Source: Nageia nagi (lineage: Eukaryota > Pinophyta). From it: a DNA stretch of 64,000 nt. The notes beneath the pieces are model-generated. The model worked only from the letters and a program-made list of their open reading frames with translations. It did no database searches and was not told the origin of the DNA. Each line of letters starts with the position of its first letter. Positions within the stretch are counted from its first letter, which is position 1. The stretch is from assembly GCA_050084985.1 (NCBI GenBank), contig JBITNC010000002.1:8370001-8434000 (forward strand). The letters run 5' to 3'. A program made the translations under genes and the position numbers. This document shows positions 50,521 through 61,740 of this stretch, one piece after another.

Positions 50521-53436
50521 TGCTACACAAAAGTAAATAAGCAAGAAATGAATAAATTTCTATAATTTACCATCTATACAAATCAAAAATGATAAGTAAA
50601 CATGTCCCACATGTGCAAACTTATAAACCAAGATCCGTAGAAGGATAAAGTTGAGGTTATTTTCTTGTATAGAATTAGGCCTTCACCTGGATGCCCGCAG
50701 AGTGGAGCCCAAGTACTACTAGTACTCAACTAGTTCACCTTGGTCAGTAATATACTCTCTCAAGGAGAAGTACCAACTATTTTCCAAGGATCCGACGTAT
50801 CTTGGACCGGCCATTTTAATTATCTTGTTTAAGGTTTTCAGTTTTCCTCCTAGGTTATCAGGATAATCCCTGAATGGACGTGCGAACATGTGGTATCACT
50901 ACACACATGCCTATCCACCTAATAGAGTTATGTCCAATCCAACAGAGGTCTTAGGGGCAATTAAGACAAATTTACCACCACTTGGTTCTTCAGACTAAAA
51001 AGGCTACAGTCTGCCCTGTCCTCACCTCGTGGCTCCCCAAACAAGTCATGTTGTGGAAAAGTACGTGCGAATGTGTTCATTTTAGGGGTTACTTTCAATA
51101 TTTTGCATTTTGCAAGTATAAAGCAATTGTGCAAAAATATAAAGTAAAGTAATACATCATCCACACGAACTTGAAATATAAGTGTCCAATGGGTTTTGTA
51201 CTAACCCCTAAAGGACATTTTTACATTTTGCATACTTTGCTCAATTTCATAAATTCATTCAATCACTTTAATGAATTAAAAAAAAGGCTAAGTCCTACTT
51301 AGCATTAATCCATAACTTAAAAAAGTTAAATAATAAACATGCATCATGCATTATTTAACTTAAAATTTTAAGTACTAAGCATGCTTTATTCCTCAAACAA
51401 GATTAAGAAGCATGCATTACAAATTTAGCATGCAAGATCTAGATAAAGTTTTAAGTAAAAATTATACAAATTCCCCCCTTTTCACTTAAAGTTTTATCCC
51501 TAAAAACTTGTATGCTAAAAATTGTCTTTTAAGTATGCATTTTAAGTAAATTTCCCTTGTTTACTTAAAAAAATAGCATACTTAGATTACCTTAGCAATC
51601 TTTTACAAAAAAAATGTTTTGCCTAAGTAGATTACCATACTTAGAGAAAAAAATGCTAAGAGATTGACATTCTAGAAATTGCATGTGCACCTTAGTAAAT
51701 GCAATATTAAAAATTATTCTAAGCAAAGTTTAAAAAAAATATTCACTACTTTCCAAGTCTGTTGGATTAAATGGAAAAAAGAGGAGACCCATGCATAGTT
51801 AATGCTCCTTTTACCTCAAGCACTCCAAGTCAAAAAAAAATAAATGCATATAGGTAAAGTAGTGATGGCTACCCTTCCCTTACCAAGAAGGAGTATATGT
51901 TGCTTCTTGGGAGTAATTAAATAAGGACATAAAAAGTCAAATCCCCTCCTTAGTTGGTAAAAAAAAATTAAATGCATGTTTGTACTTAAAAAGATGACCC
52001 CCCCCTTTTTCTTCTACCAAGAAGAGCATACGTTGGTTTAGGTGAAAAATTCAATGTAGAGAAAAAATGTCCATTGAACGTCTGTAATTTCGAAAGCATT
52101 CTTGAATTCCCACAAGGCAGGGGTGTTCTTCAGCCTAATGATTCTTGTTTCATTATGTTTGAGGGCAACGTGATAGGCCCAGGTAAGCATTTTCCTTCTG
52201 ATGAAGTACGTTGCCATGGCTATTGTGTGCTCGATTTCCTCCCTTTCTTGCTATGCTTAAAATGGTGAAGAAAGAAATCAAACACATGACTTGGCACAGA
52301 TAGAAATTGTAGTGAAGGCAAAATATGTTTTTGCTAGACTCAAGACTATTTCATTGTTGAAATAGAGATGGCAGTTGCAGTCGTGAAACTCCCCTAGGAC
52401 CTCTGCCTTAATCTAGACCAAGGATCCACGCACTATATGCCACTATTTCTCTTCAGTAATGTCCATGGAAGCAGCATGACAAGAAGGTTTTTCCAATGGA
52501 AGAGATATTGCAATAGTCTCATCCGATCTTCAGGATGGAAGCAAGGATGAATAATGCCATTCATATGCCAATTGAAGAAAGTCGATAGGAAATCTATGTA
52601 GTAAGGAATGGGCATGAGTTCAAAACTCATGGCAGAGCTTGGCAATGGTGCAGACTTCATCTGCTGCGATGTCCACCATGAGTATGACATGGACAAAGCC
52701 ATGGCCATGTCGGATGCCTCTGCCCTCTACATTCCACTACAATGCCGCTGTTAAGCCAGTGTAGAGGTTTCAGAGTTTAGCTTTCACCTCCCTAACCTGC
52801 ACGTAGTGGTTTAAGTAGATGTGACTGTCAACATATCCATTTTGTACATATCCATCGACCATTGCAGTCCATAAGACTGCAGCACAGAAGTGCACGTGGG
52901 TTCGAACCCCACAGCCACCACCAATTTGTATAGTTTTTTTTTCAAGGTCATAAAGATTTAAAAAATTTATATAGTAATACTCCTTGTATACAAATTTATA
53001 TAAGGCTAATTTTAAGGCAAAACAATTTGTATACTCCTTGTCATACTCTTTGTAATATTAAATATGCTCTCAAAAAATTTCAAACTTTGAATAAAAGTAT
53101 AAAAATTGAGAGCTGCCTCTTTAATTCAACAATAAATGGCATAAATAAATATTGCAATTTTTATATACTAATCTCAAAACATCATGCTCACTAGAGGTTA
53201 GTATAATTAAAAGCATTATATTTCTATTTTTTCAACCTTTTTTTTTTGCAAAATTAACTAACACAAAACTCAAGATATGTTAGTATCATTAGTGACATAA
53301 GCCAAAAAAACTTAAGGAGATTATATGAAGGAGGTTATACCTTCTCTTGAATTTACCTCACCAAGACCTTAAAATTGAAGGAATAAGAGCTTCCACACCA
53401 AAAAGAGCTTTCACACCAAGAAGAAGAGCTTCCACA
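50521..53436 (-). other. Long untranslated leader of the copia element
   Basis: About 2.9 kb between primer site and gag. 50640-51600 is the block shared with the non-autonomous elements (see 8220-9230). 51600-52440 is AT-rich with poly-A/T runs. 52430-52720 is less AT-rich and gives a 91-codon minus-strand frame without a domain. 52863-52923 is a tRNA 3'-half-like sequence. Such long leaders are known for some plant elements; no coding gene is called. Confidence 0.6.
52863..52923 (+). pseudogene. tRNA 3'-half-like sequence with encoded CCA (Leu/Ser type)
   Basis: A stem TGCAGT/ACTGCA with 7-base loop (52863-52881) is followed by a variable-arm-like hairpin GCAC/GTGC (52882-52893). A perfect T arm GTGGG-TTCGAAC-CCCAC follows (52896-52912), then seven acceptor bases, A, and CCA (52921-52923). 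A long variable arm is typical of leucine and serine tRNAs. The loop lacks the T33 and gives no sensible anticodon, and no matching 5' half (D arm, 5' acceptor) is found, so it is not a working gene. Nuclear plant tRNA genes do not encode CCA, which suggests copying from a mature tRNA. Confidence 0.5.
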
Positions 53437-53453
53437 CCAAGCTCTGATACTAA
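53437..53453 (-). promoter_or_regulatory. Primer binding site of the copia element
   Basis: Reads TTAGTATCAGAGCTTGG on the minus strand, one base inside the 5' LTR. It resembles the initiator tRNA-Met site TGGTATCAGAGC with changes at the first bases. Confidence 0.8.
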
Positions 53454-53454
53454 T

Positions 53455-53945
53455 TGAAGGAATTAGACCTACTCTAATCCTCAAGGTCCAAGACTATAGG
53501 AAACTCAATCATACAACATCTAAAGATAATAACACCATTCACACAAGATAACACAAATATAATGTGGTTCCTCCCTCCTTGGGAGTATATCCACAACTAG
53601 TTCTCAATTCTCAATCTATGCACCTCTTACAACAATTCTCTTTCTCTCCTACACAAACTAGTAGAGTAATCTTACTCTAAAACTTAGTTATGTTACAAGA
53701 GAGAGAGACCTCTATTTATAGCTTGAGAGCACCTCCCTAACCTCCCTTTAACCCAAGGGTAAGGTTAGGGTTACAATAAATGTATGACCTAACTTTAACC
53801 TACCAACTAACCCCATGGTAAGGTCAAAGTCCACACATAATAAAGAATTCAATTAATCCCTTAAGGTATCTACATATCCTTTAAGTGATTAATTGAATTT
53901 ACAAGGAGTTTAGATATTCACAATATTTCATTACAAATTCTAACA
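53455..53945 (-). repeat. 5' LTR of the copia element
   Basis: 491 bp, TG...CA on the minus strand, with CTATAAATAG promoter word at 53712-53721. Followed on the right by the CTTCA target duplication. Confidence 0.95.
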
Positions 53946-54190
53946 CTTCATCCCTATGTGCCTTCATCTCCACTTCCCATTCTCCTTCATCCCTATGTGC
54001 CTTCATCTCCACTTCCCATTATCCTCCACCCCTACATGCCTCTATCTCCACTTTCCCTTCTCCTTCATCCCTATGTGCCTTCCTCTCACTTCCCCTTCCC
54101 CTTCATCTCCACTTCCCCTTCCCCTTTTCCCCTTCATCTCCACTTTCCCTTCCCTTTCACCCATTCACACCCTTCATCTCCCCTTCCCCT
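53946..54190. repeat. 39-bp minisatellite, right part
   Basis: Continues the array of 45100-45343 in the same phase: joining the two sides at the CTTCA duplication restores a regular unit. Units here are more variable (CCCATTCTCC, then shortened CT-rich units towards 54190). ORFs in two plus frames (53956-54288 and 53958-54230) are by-products. Confidence 0.9.
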
Positions 54191-54191
54191 C

Positions 54192-54263
54192 GGCTTTCTT
54201 AGTTCAATTGGTAGTGCATGTGACTTATAACCACGTGGTTGTGGGTTTGATTCCCATAGATGA
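54192..54263 (+). pseudogene. tRNA-like pseudogene (Lys/Ile-like) or SINE head
   Basis: TTAGTTCAATTGGTAG (A box and D arm, 54199-54214), CTTATAA anticodon loop and GTGGGTTTGATTCCCAT (T arm, 54241-54257) fit a 72-base tRNA, closest in memory to lysine tRNA. The acceptor ends do not pair, and the anticodon stem has an A-C mismatch, so it is a relic. No clear SINE tail follows. Confidence 0.5.
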
Positions 54264-54269
54264 CATACA

Positions 54270-56100
54270 ATTCAATGAGAACATCTAGGTTTCATGTATT
54301 TCTACTATTGATACTTAAATTTGACTTTATATTTTAAAAGTATAGTCAAAAATTTCCAAAAAATTGAAAAGGATATTTTTTTATGAACTACCACAATAGT
54401 AGTATCCTACCTCATAATCATCTAGTGGAGGATATTCATAAACAACAAGTATCCTACCTATCCCAATTGATGTCACATAAAATTTGTTGATGGTTTTGAT
54501 GTTGTTGGCACCAGTGTTATTATTATTCTAATTGTTCAAAGTGTTGTAGAAGTGATACAAGTATCATCTCTTATATTAGGAGATAAAAGTATCCTCTATT
54601 ACCACTATCATCTCTTCTATTAGAAGATAGAAGTATTAGTTTAAGGTTCCTATCCTTTTAGTAGTGCTATCACAAGGGAAATATATGTTGCCATCCTTAG
54701 AAAGTTAAAGATGTAGATCAATCCTCATAATGGCTATACTACATAATCCCCATAAGATAATTCTATATTATTCACCCATTTGAGGAAATTATCTTAACAA
54801 TTCTAGGGTTGAAATTAATCAAACATAATGTATACAAAAATGATAAGAATGGTATTTGTATCTTAAATAAGACACAAAAGTATAACTAAAAATCTTATGT
54901 TTAAGGCAATAGTATGGTGATCACACTATGATTACTTACCCCATATTAATTTCTATATTCAAAAATACTATATTGTAAGTAAAAATATGATAGGTGACTA
55001 TGATTTCATTTAGATCCCATTGAAGTTTACTTATTCACATAAAAAATTCTCTCTTTAAATACTATGATTTAAGTTTTAATTCATTTTCTATGAAAACCAT
55101 AGTCTATCACCATGATTTTTAATTTTAGATATCAAGTACTAAAATAAATATTTAATATCTCAAAAATGAGATGGAATTGAAGAGTAGGATCCACCATATA
55201 TGTTTTCCTTAAAAACCTTATAATCCTTGACAAAAGTTCCTTGAAAATACCTTACCTCTCCTCAACTCTAGGGGCATGCACTTCAATTATTTTTGTTTGT
55301 AAGATGCATATCAATGTATATATTCTGACAAGATATGTCTTAAGAGGGGTGTAATATAAACACCCATGAATCATTAATCAAAATGAATCACTCTATTACA
55401 TTTTCGGAACCATGAATCATTAAACAAAATGAGTTGTACTTATCCATTTAACTTTACATCATAAATCATAATGTAGGCTTTAATATTTAAAAACTTATAT
55501 CTTTAAAATCACTCTAGTATTTCTCAAAAATGCTTCACTAATATTATCTAATTCATTAAAAATAAAAATTTATAAAAAAATAAATAGAAAATTACTTAAC
55601 TTATTTGGTGCACTAAAATACTTGACAACTATCTAGAGTGAAATGTCTTTATTAAGAAGCAATATATCTTCGAGAAATTTTGGGTGTTGTAAAAGGGCAT
55701 TCTAGATTTTTTCTTAAGAAGATGGAGGTTACAAATAACCTAAAGATTAGGTTGATGATTGATTCTTTGATCAATTATAGGAGAAGTTAGATCTTGCTCA
55801 TTATTATCTTCTTCATTAGTTTCAATCATAAAGTTTTCATATTTATCTTCATTATGATTTGACTTATATTCATTATAAATTTATCCATTTCAATTTTTAG
55901 TAAAGGGTATTAAAGTTTTCAAAAAATTAAAGTATCAATATGAACTTATTATGTAAGTATAACTTATAAACTCATTATTACATGTTTTAAAAAGATGAAC
56001 TTATTATGTAAGTATAACTTATAAAATTATTATGTAACGATCATTAAAGATGACATGTTTTAGAAAGATGAAATTATTATTAAGTATAACTTAAAAAACT
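54270..56100. other. AT-rich interior of transposon copy 2, no gene seen
   Basis: Short repeats at 54550-54640 (ATCATCTCTT, GGAGATAAAAGTAT) and at about 55920-56100 (AAGATGAACTTATTATGTAA, TAAGTATAACTTA). No recognisable coding sequence. Confidence 0.4.
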
Positions 56101-57309
56101 TGTATACCTTATTATGTTTTATTAAACTTGTTGTTTAGTTATCTTTTAAACCTATAAATTAACTTATTACAACATTTGTTGTCTTGTAATATAACCTATC
56201 TAGTTCATGTATACACATAACAACATCAAAAAAATAATATGTCCAAAGTCCATGTAATCTTGATGTGTAATAAAATAAATAACATGTATGTTTCCAAAGT
56301 CCAGAATCCCAAATATCCAAATTCTAAAGTCCATAATAAATTCCAAAGTCCACATACATGGAATGATCTATAACTAACATACCAAATCAACAACAATGTA
56401 ATCAATCCAAAGTCCACAATATCTAAAGTAAAAAATCCATAATAAAGTCTAATATCCACATATATCATGATCTATATAACTAACATACAAAATCAACAAT
56501 TACATAATCAATCCTAGATCTATCTATGTAGGTCTATATGTGTCTCCATCATCGATCCTCCTCCTCTTTTCAACTGATGCAGATGCCTCTTGTTGTATAA
56601 CACAATAAATTTAAGTTAGTGTACATATTATCATTCATATTTGTAATAACAAAAAATGCACATGAATAAATTAATACCATATCATGATATTGAGATCCTC
56701 TCTCAGTAACTGTATCCTTTGTGTAGATGATGTATCGATCTCATCAAGATGAAATGCATGAGAAATAACATCTTACAAGTTAAATAAAAAACAATTGAAT
56801 AAAATTTGGAGTTTTTAAATAGGTATGTATTTTTAATACCTACAAATTGCATGCATATACATATTACTATGTATTTTAGAAAATTACCTGAAATGAAGTA
56901 GACATATGAGTGATCATGGTTTATGGAGTGGTGGACATTGAAGGCTTATCCATCAACACATCCTCTCATCAATCGAATGTAGTCATCATCAAGATGGACA
57001 TATACCTATATTTACATATTCAAATGTACCTATTTAGATGTGAACAATATCTAACAAAATTAATATGAAAAATGTTAAACTAGTAATATTTGTTTACTTC
57101 AAAAGGTATGCTTATAGATCTAGGAGTGGATGTCATAAAAGCTCTATAAGATGCACCTAAAGTGGAGCCTCCCATTGTATATGATAAAACATGTAAAGGT
57201 GTTTAATTTTAAATTTAGTATACATATATAATTCAAATTAATTTATAAATACACAAATTACATACATGTTAAACACACTAAAAATAGGGTAAATATACCT
57301 CTCTTCCAG

Positions 57310-58223
57310 TAAGGTCGACATCATCCATGGACATTATCTCTATATAAGACATCCCATGATCATTTGAAGTGGGGATAACACATAAATTATCTTAGATATA
57401 TAAAAAATAAGGTACAACTCCACTAACTCTAGCATCATGCCTACACTCACTGACATTAGCTACCACATGGGTAGCTTCCTTAGTGAGAGTCTAGGTCACC
57501 TGACTCAATGCTCCCAATGTTGAAACAACTATCTGATGAAAATCTAGGGTAGGAAAAAAGGAGTAGGAGGAGGGATGAGTGGTGTAGGATTCATGATTCA
57601 ACTTAGATTAACCTGTGCTCCATTCTATTTTGGCCCGAGCCATGACCAATCCCTTGATTACATCTCATATCAAAATAATTCACATGTTTTCCCAAAACAT
57701 ACTCAGCATACATTTTCTTCCAAAAATACAAAGGTACATTAGAATTAGAATGTGGTGGTTTATCAAACATCATCCACCATCAATCCTAAAACTTTAAGCT
57801 ATCATAGGATGGATACACCAATCATAGGAAATTCTTTCTTTGTTAGATGGATTGGTTGTTCGATATATGGATCAATGAAAAGTGGAGCAAGGGTGGCTTT
57901 GGTAATACCTAACTTATTCACCTCTCGAGTGGAGAGACCATATAAATAATATTTTCTCATGCACTCTCTCCATGACTCAAAACCATACATATCACCATCA
58001 ACACTCCTAATGGTATCAAATATGGTTTGCATCAAAGATGCAAACCATATAACATGGCTCGAGGATCTATGTATACTCTAAATGTGCTGAATATTTTCTT
58101 GTAATTGGTTAATATCATGAGCAAATGCATCTTGTAAATGCTTCTCATCAACACCAATGGGTTGGGGTGGGGTGGAGCTATAGGGGGTGGAGGTGGAGGG
58201 GGTGGAGGATTGACATGTGGCAA
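57310..58223 (-). pseudogene. Proline-rich second coding remnant of the DNA transposon, unknown function
   Basis: On the minus strand a proline run (HVNPPPPPPPPPIAPP near 58210) is followed, after a frameshift and a TAG, by SVDGDMYGFESWRECMRKYY and LAPLFIDPYIEQPIHLTKKE (57802-58035). After more stops come LGALSQVT and VANVSECRHDARVSGVVP, then YIEIMSMDDVDLTGR near 57310-57350. The same pieces in the same order occur in the first transposon copy (25910-27210), so the region was once a gene of the family. I do not recognise the protein. Orientation is opposite to the transposase-like gene. Confidence 0.5.
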
Positions 58224-58235
58224 GGGTGGAGGATC
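58150..58235 (+). other. G-rich tract with G-quadruplex potential
   Basis: GGTTGGGGTGGGGTGG followed by GGGGGTGGAGGTGGAGGGGG gives more than four runs of three or more G within 60 bases. It encodes the proline run on the other strand. A degraded counterpart is at about 27130-27205. Confidence 0.6.
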
Positions 58236-58499
58236 TTCATGTGGAGGGGTAAATTCTGTGGGATATTTTGTGTTACATCATCTAGTGTCTGATATATGTC
58301 ATGATAAAATTCATGGGATTATTTAGTCATGATATGAAAAAGACACTTGCAAACATTAGTAATAACATAGAAATAAAAATAAACTCACTATCACATTAGC
58401 AATAATATTAGCAATATCACATGTTTAACTACAAATATGATAAATATGAAAGGAAAGCATATAAGAGAACTCTATAATACCTTCTTTAAAAATGGATGT

Positions 58500-58605
58500 A
58501 TAAATATCTACCTCTTTGGGTTAGAAAGGGATGGATAAATATTATAGATGATATAATACCTCTTTGGGCTAGAAAGGGATGTACAAATATCTACCTACAA
58601 GTATA
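58500..58605. repeat. Short tandem duplication
   Basis: ACCTCTTTGGGTTAGAAAGG and ACCTCTTTGGGCTAGAAAGG about 58 bp apart, with similar surrounding bases. Confidence 0.65.
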
Positions 58606-58984
58606 TTACTAAATGTATGGTTGAAATTGTAATAATATTTAGAACTAAAATTATCAATAAGAAGGAAATTTGAAATAAACTTTCAAATTGAGTACAATAC
58701 TTGAGAATCATATCTCTAAAATTATAATCCTAAAATTTATCATTACTATGGATTTACGAAAAGGATTCAAACCACATAGATTGGTAGCTAGAAGGAAATA
58801 TAGTTGTTGAAAGAAAAGGAGCTTTCACTAACATTTATTAAGAAGTAGTAAGAATAAATTGATACTAATAATAGAAATGCTACAAAAATTATTCCAAACA
58901 TGACACCATTAAAAGCTAGGATTTAGGTAAAAAAACCCATTCTTACTTTAGCATTTAAAAAAGTTTAGTTATTTAAAAAAGGGA

Positions 58985-61050
58985 AGTTTTTGGTCAAATT
59001 GAACATGTGTAGTTTTATGAAAGAAGAAATTTTAAATTAATTAAAAATAGATCCAAAAAATGGAAAATTCATTAAAAAATAACCTAATCCAACACTATCT
59101 TTCAAGTAAGAAGTTTTCATGGTTTGGTAAAATTTTATAGGAAATATGTCTCTAACTTCAATGAAATATATATGCATACATCAGAGAAACTATAAGGGAA
59201 ATTAAAAGGAATTTTTATAGATAACAATAGTCTAAATGAGTTTTGAGTTACTGAATAAGAAGGTCACCAAATAACTTATACTTGCATTATTTAACTTAAA
59301 CAAAGTATTTCAAGTTTATTATGAATCAAGAATAATAAAAATAGGTATATGTTTAAATCAATAACAATTATATTAGCATATTTTAGTAAGGACCTCAATA
59401 ATGCTAAGAGAAAGTATGATGTTTATGACAAGAATTCTACTCCTTTTTCAAAGCTCTTAAGAAGTGACAACATTCTTTGTTGCCTAAAGAAGTTTTTTGT
59501 ACAATAAACATTAATTGTGACAATACATTAATAATTCAAGAAGTTGAATGAATGTCATATGAAGTAGATAGAATTATTCAAAAATATTCATTTATTGGAG
59601 TGGAAAATCTAAGGTGATTTGAATCAATATCATAGCGAAGTGGGTAGAATTATTCAAATTATTTGAACATTTCTCAAGCATGTATTAGTGGAAAATATAA
59701 TGAAGTAACTACTACCTACCCTACCTCAACTAAGTCATAAATCCACCTTCGATAAAATAATTTAATTTGATACAAAAAATGGGTCCAAGGCTAATCTTGA
59801 AATAGGTGTATGGATCTCATAAAAATAAGGCGATAAATACAAAAATATTCTTAAAATATTTTTAGATAATTTTTCCTATCCTATAATGATATGTCCAAAT
59901 TTAAATCCAAATTTTTTACATGCCTTTGTTGTTCATGAGGATGCAAAACCAATAAAATATAAATTATGAAAAATGTCCAAGTTGTATTTTGAGTTACTAG
60001 ATTTTTATTATTTTAAAGAGTCCACAGTGGGATTATTCTCTTTTAAATTCTAGGTTGCAAAAGGATCCATCATTCAAGGTAATGATTTTGTAAAGATTGA
60101 GCTCTTTGAAATACAATATGAACACATGAAGATACGTGGTAGATTTCTTGGTAGAAATATTTTTTGAATGGTTTCATGAAGCTTCAATTTAGAAATAATG
60201 TTACATTCAATACCATTTCCTTGCAAATAATGGCCACAGTTTTTCTTTTAAAAAAGGAATGTTACTAACTATTATTTAAATTATTACTTTTTATTGAAAT
60301 TCTCAAAGTGAGAATCACAATTTAGTTGAACACTATGGAAATGTAGATAAATGTCAAAGGAATATAAATTAATATAATAGAAAAAGGTATACATGGTGAT
60401 GTTTGGCAACTTTTGTTTATATATGGGTTAGGTTCTTTGGTTAGATAACCATTTATGCTATGACAATTTTAAAAATTAAAAAGATTATGAAAATTGATAA
60501 GGTGATGTATGTGGTGGCTGAGATGGTTATGATTATTATTATTTTTCATATGGTGAGGTTTTTCAAGATGATAATTATAGTTCCCATTATTGGTGACCAT
60601 TTACTAGTTGGTTCCTTAAGTAGAAGTAATATTTTGTTGTATGCGAATATTCAAGTAGAGATAATTAGGTTTAATAAAATAAATTTTGTTTTGTATATCA
60701 TAGTTTTCTATTCATTTTTCCATGGCTTTCATGTCCAATGCCAATTGGGATATCATAAATTTAATGTCTTTCTAAGTATGATCTATCTCCTACAAGAAAA
60801 GCATGTATCTGTTTGTCAACTTTAATCCAACTACATTCATGTGGTTTTTCTATTACTACATAGAAATTTGGCCTAGGTGATCAATACAGACATAGGTACA
60901 ATATAATATAACAAATCCAAATAGAATGACTATAGAAAATGGTAATGTAAAAAATAAGAAAATTTAAGAGTTACTATACAATTATACAAAATTCCTGAAA
61001 AAATAGTTGAATACCATTAATCCATATTTTAATAATTATACAAGATTCCT
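58985..61050. other. AT-rich interior of transposon copy 2, no supported gene
   Basis: The longest frame (60460-60825, plus) is low-complexity I/V/F-rich with no domain and AT-driven codons; it is not called. Nothing else is recognised. Confidence 0.4.
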
Positions 61051-61309
61051 AAAAAAACTACATATTTGAACAAAAAAAAAACTTACTTTCTATTGTTTTC
61101 TATTGACAAAATTATGAAAAATAAATGGATTTTATCAAAAAAATAGAAGATGTGTTGGACCACTTACCCGAAAATTGTAGGAAGCATTTGGAGGTAGTTG
61201 GTGGCTCTGGAAGTAGCAAAATAGGGATCCCAAAATTGTAAGGTCACCTCTACAATCACTAGGAGGTGCAAGTTGCAAAGTTGGAAAAAGAGCTCTATGA
61301 CTTGCAACA

Positions 61310-61445
61310 AGGGATTTATGTTTAAAATATCAAGATCTTGATATAGGCTTATAGATGAGCCATATCAGGATCTGATATGTGCTAGGATTAAGATCCTAAA
61401 ATATCAGGATCCTGAATTATTTCATATTGAGATCCTGATATTTTT
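61310..61445. repeat. Cluster of ATATCAGGATCCTGATAT-like palindromes (copy 2)
   Basis: Variants include ATATCAAGATCTTGATAT, ATATCAGGATCTGATAT, ATATCAGGATCCTGAAT and GAGATCCTGATAT, within 60-190 bp of the right terminal repeat. Position and symmetry fit subterminal transposase-binding repeats. Confidence 0.65.
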
Positions 61446-61475
61446 GACCCCAAATTTTTACTCCGCACTCCTCTC

Positions 61476-61504
61476 AAAGTGAACCCAACTTCTTGCTTCC
61501 ACCC
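61476..61504 (-). repeat. Right terminal inverted repeat, copy 2
   Basis: On the minus strand it begins GGGTGGAAGCAAGAAGTTGG and continues GTTCACTTT, matching the left ends at 22551 and 41858. Confidence 0.55.
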
Positions 61505-61548
61505 AAATGTTTATTATGTTAATATTTATGAATGAGTAGTTATATATC

Positions 61549-61740
61549 ATTTACTATATCAATAATATAGTTAAAATAAATTTAAAATACTTATTAATAA
61601 AAAGATATATAAAAATTAATAATTTAATGTTCAATCAATGGATCAAATATGTTCTATGAATGCACAAATATATGAAACTAACCCTCACAACCATTAGAAC
61701 ATGCACATGAATTGGGTCCTCTCCCCTACATGATTACATC
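61549..61740 (+). repeat. Single arm copy of the foldback repeat
   Basis: Direct repeat of 62301-62510: both contain TAATAATTTAATG, AAATATATG and ACCCTCACAACCATTA, then CCTCTCCCCTA. Confidence 0.7.

Larger units (their letters stand above)
45344..53945 (-). mobile_element. Young Ty1/copia LTR retrotransposon, structurally complete
   Basis: Two LTRs of exactly 491 bp are flanked by a perfect 5-bp duplication CTTCA (45339-45343 and 53946-53950). On the minus strand the order is 5' LTR, primer site, a leader of about 2.9 kb, gag with zinc knuckle, protease, integrase, reverse transcriptase, RNase H, polypurine tract, 3' LTR. Integrase before reverse transcriptase identifies copia. The LTRs differ by about five substitutions and a few single-base indels, roughly 1 percent, so insertion is recent for a plant LTR element. 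Gag-pol is nonetheless closed by several stops and at least one frameshift, so the copy is not autonomous now. Confidence 0.95.
41858..61504 (+). mobile_element. Putative full-length large DNA transposon (copy 2), enlarged by a nested copia element
   Basis: The left end, GGGTGCAAGAAGTTGGATCC, matches the reverse of the right end, which reads GGGTGGAAGCAAGAAGTTGG inward from 61504. A 4-bp indel separates the two. The 8 bases outside are AAATGGAT on the left and AAATGTTT on the right (6 of 8 equal), a possible worn target duplication. Inside are a broken transposase-like gene on the plus strand (42368-44830), a minus-strand proline-rich remnant (57310-58223) and subterminal palindromes (61310-61445). 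Without the 8.6-kb copia insertion the element would be about 11 kb. Superfamily is not assigned: an 8-bp duplication would point to hAT-like cutting, but the transposase motif is of another kind. Confidence 0.5.

Noticed and set aside
60460-60825. 121-residue hydrophobic frame
   Set aside because: Low-complexity I/V/F/M composition typical of AT-rich DNA; no domain, no homologous block in the other transposon copy that would indicate constraint.
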